This document shows, piece after piece, positions 59,039-64,000 of a stretch of DNA of 64,000 nt. The stretch spans positions 2,797,473 through 2,861,472 of the forward strand of contig NZ_SODP01000001.1 in the NCBI RefSeq assembly GCF_004365355.1. The letters are read 5' to 3'. Source of the stretch: Kribbella pratensis. GTDB lineage: Bacteria > Actinomycetota > Actinomycetes > Propionibacteriales > Kribbellaceae. Within the stretch, counting starts at the first letter, position 1, and every line of letters starts with the position of its first letter. Both the position numbers and the translations under genes were made by a program. Below the pieces are notes generated by a model, which was given only the letters and a program-made list of their open reading frames with translations, did not search any database and was not told where the DNA came from.

Positions 59039-60966
59039 AGGCTCCCTCCCAACGGGAGTACTGCGGCCACCCTGCCGCCCTGCGCGGTCGGACCCACCTC
59101 GCATGCTCCCCCGAGCTCTGCGGCCCGGGCGCGAATCGACTCCAGTCCCACTCCGCTGTGCCAGGCTCTCTCCGACCTGCCGTCGTCGGTCACAGTGATC
59201 GTCAACGCTCCCGGCTCGGCATTCAACGACACTGTGGCCCGCCGCGCGGTCGAGTGCCGGACGATGTTCGTCAGCGCTTCACTCGCGATCCGGTACGCCG
59301 CCAACTCGACGGATGTGGGCAGCCGCGGCAACTCGTCCGGCGCCTCGACGCTCAACGCGATCCGGCCGAGATCGGCGCCCTGTTTCCGCAGCGCCGCGAC
59401 CAGTCCCAGCTCGTCGAGCACCGGTGGCCGCAACGCATAGACGATCCGCCGGACATCGGTGATCGCTGCCCGCAGCTGTTCGCCGAGCTGCGTCGCCAAC
59501 TGCTCGGCCCGCTCCGGGTTCGACCGGGCCGCGAGCGCGGCGCCGTCGGCGGTGAAGGCCGCACCGGTGAGCACCGGCCCGAGACTGTCGTGCAGGTCGC
59601 GGTGCAGCCGCTCGCGTTCGTCAGCCGTTGCCGAGAGCAACCGATCGCGAGACTGCTGCAGCTGGATCCGCAACGCGGTCGAATGCAGCGCGACCGCCAA
59701 CGGCCCGGCGAGCAGATTCAGGACAGCCCGATCCGCCTTCGACAGCTGCCGTTCACCACGCCGTACGCCGACGACCAGGCGACCGCGGACCTCGTCGTTG
59801 AGCCGGAGCTCGACACTGTGGACGACGTGGGGTCGCTGCCCGCTCGCGGCCAAGCACTCCGCGCCGCGTTCGATCGCGGCGTACGGAAGTCGCAAGGCGT
59901 CGCGCAGCGCCTCGAGTACGCCGGTGAGGTCGTCGCCGGCCAGCTGACGCCCGACCGCGGACACCGCGCGGACCGGGTCGCGGCGCGAGCCGTAGAACGC
60001 GCGGTCGACCAGCAACTGCAGCCGGAGCCGCACCGGGTTGAAGGCAAGCGCAACGACCAACGCGGCGAACACCGGTGCGCCGGCCGAGCTCAAAAGCTGC
60101 CCCAGCAGCGCGACCAACGCCGAGTACACGGCGATCACGCCGAGCGAGAGAACGCCGTACAGCAGCAGCCGCGACAGCACGAGCCGAACATCGAACAATC
60201 CGTGCCGCAGCACCGCGACCGTCATTGCGGCAGGGATCAGCGGGAAGCTCAGCAACAGGAAGATCTGTGAACCGACCGGCACCGAGAACCAGGTCGGGCT
60301 GTTGACCAGGATCACCAGCACCACCGCGACGACCAGCCACAGCAGTTGCTGCCGGACCACCTCGTCGGCCTTCACGTAGCGGACGATCAGACTGGTCACC
60401 GTCGCAAGTAAGACGACCGGCATGAGCACTCCGGCGATCAGCTCGCCCGTCTGCCACCACGGCGAGACGAAGTACGACGAGGTGCCGTACTCAGGTGTCG
60501 GTCCGGTCGAGCCACAGGCGATGACCGCCACGACGAGCGTCAGCCACACGAGCCGGCGCCAGGCCGGTGTGACCGGTCGGCCTGTCGGGAACAGTTGCAG
60601 CGCGAGCGGCAAACAGCAGAACAAACCCCAACCCCACGCGAAGTTCAGGACTGTAACGACCAGCCGCATGACCGGCTCGGGCCACCCCGATTCGTTGCCC
60701 GTCGCGACCAACGGAACCATCGCCGCAGTCAGCAGCGGCGCGCAGCCGAGGCCGAGCAGCAGCCACCCGATCGGACTCGACGGCCGCCGGCTCGCGATCA
60801 GGAATCCGCCGGGTACGGCGGACAGTCCGATCGCGATGTTCGTGATCAGGTAGCTGGAGACCGCCGTACTCGCGTCCAGGCCGACCAGCAGCGTGCCGAC
60901 CACCGCAACCACGGCGAGCAGCAGGGCAACGGCCGTCACGGCCAACGCGAGAGTCCCCCTCCGCAT
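59035..60966 (-). CDS. Sensor histidine kinase (HisKA_3 type)
   Basis: The 643-residue protein has about eight to ten membrane helices in the first 330 residues (VGTLLVGLDASTAVSSYLIT, AFNPVRLRLQLLVDRAFYG). A GAF-like region, the HisKA_3 His in ERERLHRDLHDSLGPVLTG, and a C-terminal ATPase (ASEALTNIVRHSTARR, SGVGLESIRARAAELGG) follow. The many helices suggest sensing at or in the membrane. It signals to the response regulator whose start overlaps its stop. No ligand can be predicted. It is divergent from the membrane protein at 61119 across 152 bases. Confidence 0.9.
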   Translation of the reverse strand: MRRGTLALAVTAVALLLAVVAVVGTLLVGLDASTAVSSYLITNIAIGLSAVPGGFLIASRRPSSPIGWLLLGLGCAPLLTAAMVPLVATGNESGWPEPVMRLVVTVLNFAWGWGLFCCLPLALQLFPTGRPVTPAWRRLVWLTLVVAVIACGSTGPTPEYGTSSYFVSPWWQTGELIAGVLMPVVLLATVTSLIVRYVKADEVVRQQLLWLVVAVVLVILVNSPTWFSVPVGSQIFLLLSFPLIPAAMTVAVLRHGLFDVRLVLSRLLLYGVLSLGVIAVYSALVALLGQLLSSAGAPVFAALVVALAFNPVRLRLQLLVDRAFYGSRRDPVRAVSAVGRQLAGDDLTGVLEALRDALRLPYAAIERGAECLAASGQRPHVVHSVELRLNDEVRGRLVVGVRRGERQLSKADRAVLNLLAGPLAVALHSTALRIQLQQSRDRLLSATADERERLHRDLHDSLGPVLTGAAFTADGAALAARSNPERAEQLATQLGEQLRAAITDVRRIVYALRPPVLDELGLVAALRKQGADLGRIALSVEAPDELPRLPTSVELAAYRIASEALTNIVRHSTARRATVSLNAEPGALTITVTDDGRSERAWHSGVGLESIRARAAELGGACEVGPTAQGGRVAAVLPLGGSL

Positions 60967-61118
60967 ACGGTCATGATCACTCGATCTGCCGCGCCTGGAC
61001 AGGGAATCAGTTCCTGGTCATCCCGGGCAACCACCCGGCGCGACCGGTAGGTGTCCCTCTGCTGCCGTCCGGACACGGCCAGCACGCTCAGAACCACATC
61101 GACGTTCTGGGAGGGGAA

Positions 61119-61847
61119 ATGACAACATTCCGACAGACTCCGGTGGCGGCCGAGCCGACGCGTCGGATTCACGACGTACGACGGTTCCGTCGCCGCGCGG
61201 CGGCGCTGGTGCTCCTCGTACCCGCGACCAGCATCGGGATCGCGCGGCTGTTCCAGACCAACGACGACGACACACGCCGTGCGCTCGAGCAGATCGCCGC
61301 GAACCCAGACCGCCAGTTCATCTTCGCGCTGCTCGGCTACGTCGGCATCCTCACGATCGTGCCGGCGTTTCTCGCGGCCGCCCGGCTGTCGCGGCCGCGC
61401 AGGCCGGTGCTGACGACGATCGCGGTTGTCGTGAACCTGGTCGCCTACCTCGGCTCGTGGGCGGTCGGCGCGATCGACAACCTGTACCTCGTCGGCGGCC
61501 GGCTTCCGGCCGACCAACGCGGCACAGCGGCTGTCGTGATCGACCAGCTCTGGTCGTCCGGGCTCGCGGGGGTGAGCACAGCCGTCTTCGTCGCCGGCCA
61601 CGTGATCGGCGCGATCCTGATGGGGTTCGCGCTGCGCGGGAGCATTCCGCTGATCGGCTGGCTCGCGATGGTGCTCACGACACCGGCGCATGTCGTTGCC
61701 TTCGTGGTCCTGCAACAGCCGGTCGTCGACATGGCCGCGTGGTTCCTGATGACGGTCTGCTTCGCATACTGCGCGATCGCAGTACTCCGGACCTCCGACG
61801 ACGACTGGGACGTCGCCCCGCTCAGGCCGTCGGCAGATCGAAAATGA
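61119..61847 (+). CDS. DUF4386-like membrane protein, likely two-component target
   Basis: The 242 residues have six to seven hydrophobic segments (AALVLLVPATSIGIARLFQT, FALLGYVGILTIVPAFLAAA, VVVNLVAYLGSWAVGAIDNL, AVFVAGHVIGAILMGFALRG). It resembles DUF4386-type proteins of unknown function. GGGAGGGG lies just before ATG 61119. The divergent position opposite the histidine kinase suggests it is a regulated target or a co-sensor. Its tail overlaps the convergent thioesterase gene by 26 bases. The intergenic region holds a short inverted repeat (AGAAC / GTTCT). Confidence 0.65.
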   Translation: MTTFRQTPVAAEPTRRIHDVRRFRRRAAALVLLVPATSIGIARLFQTNDDDTRRALEQIAANPDRQFIFALLGYVGILTIVPAFLAAARLSRPRRPVLTTIAVVVNLVAYLGSWAVGAIDNLYLVGGRLPADQRGTAAVVIDQLWSSGLAGVSTAVFVAGHVIGAILMGFALRGSIPLIGWLAMVLTTPAHVVAFVVLQQPVVDMAAWFLMTVCFAYCAIAVLRTSDDDWDVAPLRPSADRK

Positions 61848-62361
61848 GGCAGGTCGACGTTGCGTGGGCGAGGAGTTTGCCGCGTTCGTCGTACAGGTGG
61901 GACTCGGCCACTGCTGTACGGCGGCCGCGGCTGATGATCGCGCCCTCGCAGCGGAGGACGCCGGAGTCGACCGTGACGGGCTTGATGAAGCGGGTCATCA
62001 GGTCGAGCGAGGTGTAGCCGACGCCGGCCGGCAGGGTCGAGTGGACGGTGCAGCCGGCGGCGGTGTCGAGCAGGGTGGCGATGACGCCGCCGTGCACCGA
62101 GCCGAGCGGGTTGTAGTGGAACTCGGCCGCCGGCATGTACACGGTGACCTTGCCCTCCTCGGGCTCGAACCCGGTCGCCCCAACCAACTGCAGGATCGGC
62201 GGCGCCGGGATCAGCCCGTCGCGCATCGCCAGCAGCATCTCCAGCCCGGACGAGCTCCCGACCTGCGCGGCCGTGGCGGCCGGATCCGTCCAGGTGAACG
62301 TCCGGCTTCGGACGGGCGCTGCCCCGGCTTCGTCCGCGGGCACCTGCTGAGTCTCCGTCAT
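61822..62361 (-). CDS. PaaI-type hotdog thioesterase
   Basis: This 179-residue protein has the hotdog fold with HGGVIATLLDTAAGCTVHST, the family motif whose His/Gly/Asp residues contact the acyl-CoA. YTSLDLMTRFIKPVT follows. It hydrolyses aryl- or acyl-CoA thioesters in the cytosol. The N-terminal 55 residues are variable. No Shine-Dalgarno or clear TANNNT box is visible upstream of ATG 62361. It is divergent from an HxlR regulator with a palindrome between them, so HxlR probably controls it. Confidence 0.85.
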   Translation of the reverse strand: MTETQQVPADEAGAAPVRSRTFTWTDPAATAAQVGSSSGLEMLLAMRDGLIPAPPILQLVGATGFEPEEGKVTVYMPAAEFHYNPLGSVHGGVIATLLDTAAGCTVHSTLPAGVGYTSLDLMTRFIKPVTVDSGVLRCEGAIISRGRRTAVAESHLYDERGKLLAHATSTCLIFDLPTA

Positions 62362-62378
62362 GGCTCGAGCCTCACATC

Positions 62379-62390
62379 ACCCAGCTGGGT
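62379..62390. promoter_or_regulatory. 12-base palindrome between thioesterase and HxlR genes
   Basis: ACCCAGCTGGGT is a perfect 12-base palindrome 18 bases from the thioesterase start and 37 from the HxlR start. It is a candidate HxlR operator acting on both divergent genes. Confidence 0.5.
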
Positions 62391-62426
62391 CTGTCAACGA
62401 GACCTAGAGCTCACTACGATGGCCGG

Positions 62427-62918
62427 ATGAGTGGCTTGACGACCTACAACGCGCTGGACTGGTCGGTGGCGAACTGCCCGATCGGCCGCACCATGGAGAT
62501 CCTCGGCGAACGCTGGACGGTCATCGTGCTGCGCGAGGTGTTCAACGGCATCCGCCGGTTCGACGATCTGCGGGTGCGCACCGACATCCCCCGCCAGGTC
62601 CTGTCCAACCGGCTCGCCAAGCTCGTCGATCACGGCATCCTCCGGCGTACGCCGTACCGCGAACCGGGCGCACGTCAGCGGTACGAATACCGCCTCACCG
62701 AGCAGGGGCTCGACCTCTACCCGGTCCTGATCGCGATCCGCGACTGGGGCGACAAGTACCTGGCCGGCCCCGAGGGTTCACCGCTCAGGATCGAGCATCG
62801 CGAGTGCGGAGCGCCCGTACATACCGAGCTGTACTGCGAGTCCGGTCATCGAGTGACGACGCCGCGCGACGCCGTACCGCGTCCCGGTCCGGGGGCCCGG
62901 CGGCGGGCAAACGTATGA
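62427..62918 (+). CDS. HxlR-family winged-helix regulator
   Basis: The 163 residues contain the HxlR domain: CPIGRTMEILGERWTVIVLR with a conserved early Cys, then FDDLRVRTDIPRQVLSNRLA, VDHGILRRTPYREPGARQRY and YRLTEQGLDLYPVLIAIRDW. The C-terminus adds a Cys/His pair (EHRECGAPVHTELYCESGH), which is common in the family and may bind zinc or sense redox state. ATG 62427 lies six bases after TACGAT (62415-62420), a leaderless arrangement. It probably regulates the divergent PaaI-type thioesterase. Confidence 0.9.
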   Translation: MSGLTTYNALDWSVANCPIGRTMEILGERWTVIVLREVFNGIRRFDDLRVRTDIPRQVLSNRLAKLVDHGILRRTPYREPGARQRYEYRLTEQGLDLYPVLIAIRDWGDKYLAGPEGSPLRIEHRECGAPVHTELYCESGHRVTTPRDAVPRPGPGARRRANV

Positions 62919-62995
62919 AACAAAGGGCTTTCGGTAGCCCCGGATGTTTCTCCCCGCGCGCCGGTGGTTAGGCTGCCCTCCGGGGAGGACGGAAA

Positions 62996-63688
62996 GTGCG
63001 GCAATTCAACACACCACCGGAGTGGCCTGATCCACCGACACCGGATTGGCGGCCAGCACGGCGATGGCAGCCACCCGAGTCCTGGCCGGCGGCGCCGGAC
63101 CGCTGGGTGTTCTGGGTCGACGAGCACGGCCGAGCGGTGCGCGGACCGATCGGGAGGTACGGCGGACCGCGCCGGCTGACGAGTCTTGCGATCGTCGTGG
63201 TACCCACCGCGCTGATGGCGCTGGTGCTGCTGAACCCGTTCAGCGGCGGTGATTCCACCGATACCGCGCCGGACTTCCTGCCGTCGAGGTCCACGACCGC
63301 GCCGGCAACTCCGGCCGAGCAAAGCGAGACGCCGGCCCAGGCCGAACGTACGCCGACCTCGACGACGCCGCAGATCGGGTCCAGCACACCGGCGGGACCG
63401 CCGACCACCACGACCATCGCCACGACGACCGCCACGACGACACCGACCACGACACCGACCGAGGTCGGTCAGCGATCAGTGCCGCCGACCACCGAAGCGC
63501 CGACGACGACACTGCCGACAACACCTCAGAGTCCACGCACGACGCCGACTCGGGCGACTGTTGTGTACAACAGTTGTGCGGAGGTCCGCGCCGCGGGAAA
63601 GGCCCCGCTCCACCGCGGCGATCCCGGCTACTCCGCAGCGCTGGATCGCAACGGCGACGGCGTGGCCTGCGAACGCGGCAACTCCTGA
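62996..63688 (+). CDS. Single-span protein with extracellular excalibur domain
   Basis: The 230 residues have a cytosolic N-terminus rich in Trp/Pro (VFWVDEHGRAVRGPIGRYGG), one membrane helix (LTSLAIVVVPTALMALVLL) and a long Thr/Pro/Ser-rich stalk. A C-terminal excalibur domain has YNSCAEVRAAGKAPLHRGDP and Asp-rich LDRNGDGVACE, which chelates calcium in relatives. It would sit on the cell surface. GGGGAGGA (62982-62989) precedes GTG 62996 by six bases. The stalk is encoded by ACC/ACG repeats, and the end overlaps the convergent membrane protein gene by 61 bases. Confidence 0.8.
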   Translation: MRQFNTPPEWPDPPTPDWRPARRWQPPESWPAAPDRWVFWVDEHGRAVRGPIGRYGGPRRLTSLAIVVVPTALMALVLLNPFSGGDSTDTAPDFLPSRSTTAPATPAEQSETPAQAERTPTSTTPQIGSSTPAGPPTTTTIATTTATTTPTTTPTEVGQRSVPPTTEAPTTTLPTTPQSPRTTPTRATVVYNSCAEVRAAGKAPLHRGDPGYSAALDRNGDGVACERGNS

Positions 63689-64000
63689 CGGATCCCGTCG
63701 TTCCACAACTCCTGCGTCTGGCTGATCCAGAAGGCCGCGAACAGCACGATCAGCGTGCCCTCGATCCACAGCACGGCGTGGTCCCAACCGAAGAGCTTCT
63801 TCCACAGGACCATCAGCAGCGGCACGACCACCATCGCGATCGCGATCACGGAGTACCTGTTCGCCGGCGAATGCGGTACGGCGTGCTTGCGTTGCTTGCG
63901 CCGGAACTGCTCCGCGTTCAGCAGCACGACCGCGACGATGCAGACGAACATCACGATCGCCGCCGCGTAGTGCGCGTGCCCGATGAACCCGGAGCGGTCG
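63628..64000 (-). CDS. Membrane protein, 5' end beyond window
   Basis: The frame ends at 63628 and stays open to the right window edge, so the gene is cut. The visible part, about 124 residues, has at least three membrane helices (VMFVCIVAVVLLNAEQF, SVIAIAMVVVPLLMVLWKK, WIEGTLIVLFAAFWISQTQE) with Lys/Arg-rich loops, and a soluble polar C-terminus. I do not recognise the family. An in-frame ATG (63951) is internal, and the residues before it (GFIGHAHYAAA) look like part of an earlier helix. It overlaps the excalibur gene tail-to-tail. Confidence 0.6.
   Translation of the reverse strand, partial: DRSGFIGHAHYAAAIVMFVCIVAVVLLNAEQFRRKQRKHAVPHSPANRYSVIAIAMVVVPLLMVLWKKLFGWDHAVLWIEGTLIVLFAAFWISQTQELWNDGIRQELPRSQATPSPLRSSAAE

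Noticed and set aside
1..64000. tRNA, rRNA, CRISPR, insertion sequence or prophage genes
   Set aside because: No cloverleaf-like sequence, regularly spaced direct repeats, transposase or integrase motif was recognised by eye. A covariance or profile search could still reveal a small RNA.

Overview
The window is high-GC DNA from an actinobacterium. The evidence is very GC-rich third codon positions, frequent GTG and TTG starts, many apparently leaderless genes, mycothiol-type (maleylpyruvate isomerase fold) and DUF5997 genes, and many TetR, LacI and HxlR regulators next to secreted sugar-handling proteins. The gene mix looks like a soil member of the Propionibacteriales such as Kribbella; the genus is an inference. 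No rRNA, tRNA, CRISPR array, integrase, transposase or phage gene was seen, so this reads as an ordinary chromosome segment made of small metabolic islands.

Layout. 1-3492: a large biotin-dependent carboxylase (minus strand, runs off the left edge). 3.7-9.7 kb: FAD oxidase, NAD-epimerase, aminotransferase, alanyl-tRNA editing protein, a DUF5997/LysR-sensor pair and a VOC protein. 9.7-15.9 kb: GMC oxidoreductase, SDR, aldo/keto reductase, TetR, a TIM-barrel hydrolase and a second TetR. 15.9-17.7 kb: an MFS exporter coupled to a chloramphenicol phosphotransferase. 17.8-23.6 kb: Kup potassium transporter, AraC regulator, bicovalent FAD oxidase, RibD-like reductase, DinB and maleylpyruvate isomerase-like proteins. 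23.7-31.5 kb: a sensor-type regulator followed by a tight five-gene run (two secreted beta-propellers, a DegT aminotransferase, and a degenerate plus an intact amidohydrolase). This run is the least explained and most interesting unit here. 31.5-32.3 kb: a gene-free stretch of tandem repeats, palindromes and a GNAT remnant.

32.3-40.4 kb: a small gyrA-like protein, CPBP protease, TetR with a divergent GH3 beta-glucosidase, an ArsR-like regulator with a divergent MFS transporter, and an ABC pair. 40.4-47.3 kb: a second GH3 enzyme with its LacI repressor, divergent from a CUT1 sugar ABC importer. Both promoters carry the same 11-base operator, so import and hydrolysis of a glycoside appear co-regulated. 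47.5-49.8 kb: a Tat-exported BNR/sialidase-fold protein between imperfect direct repeats, then DoxX and a divergent TetR. 49.7-52.4 kb: a three-gene membrane flavin electron-transfer operon (ferric reductase-like protein, FMN-binding protein, ApbE). 52.5-64 kb: XRE regulator and zinc alcohol dehydrogenase, class A penicillin-binding protein, aspartate-type aminotransferase, two-component system with a divergent membrane protein, thioesterase, HxlR, an excalibur protein, and a truncated membrane protein at the right edge.

A recurring feature is a TANNNT box 6-7 bases before ATG or GTG, which fixes many starts and suggests that a large share of these genes are leaderless.
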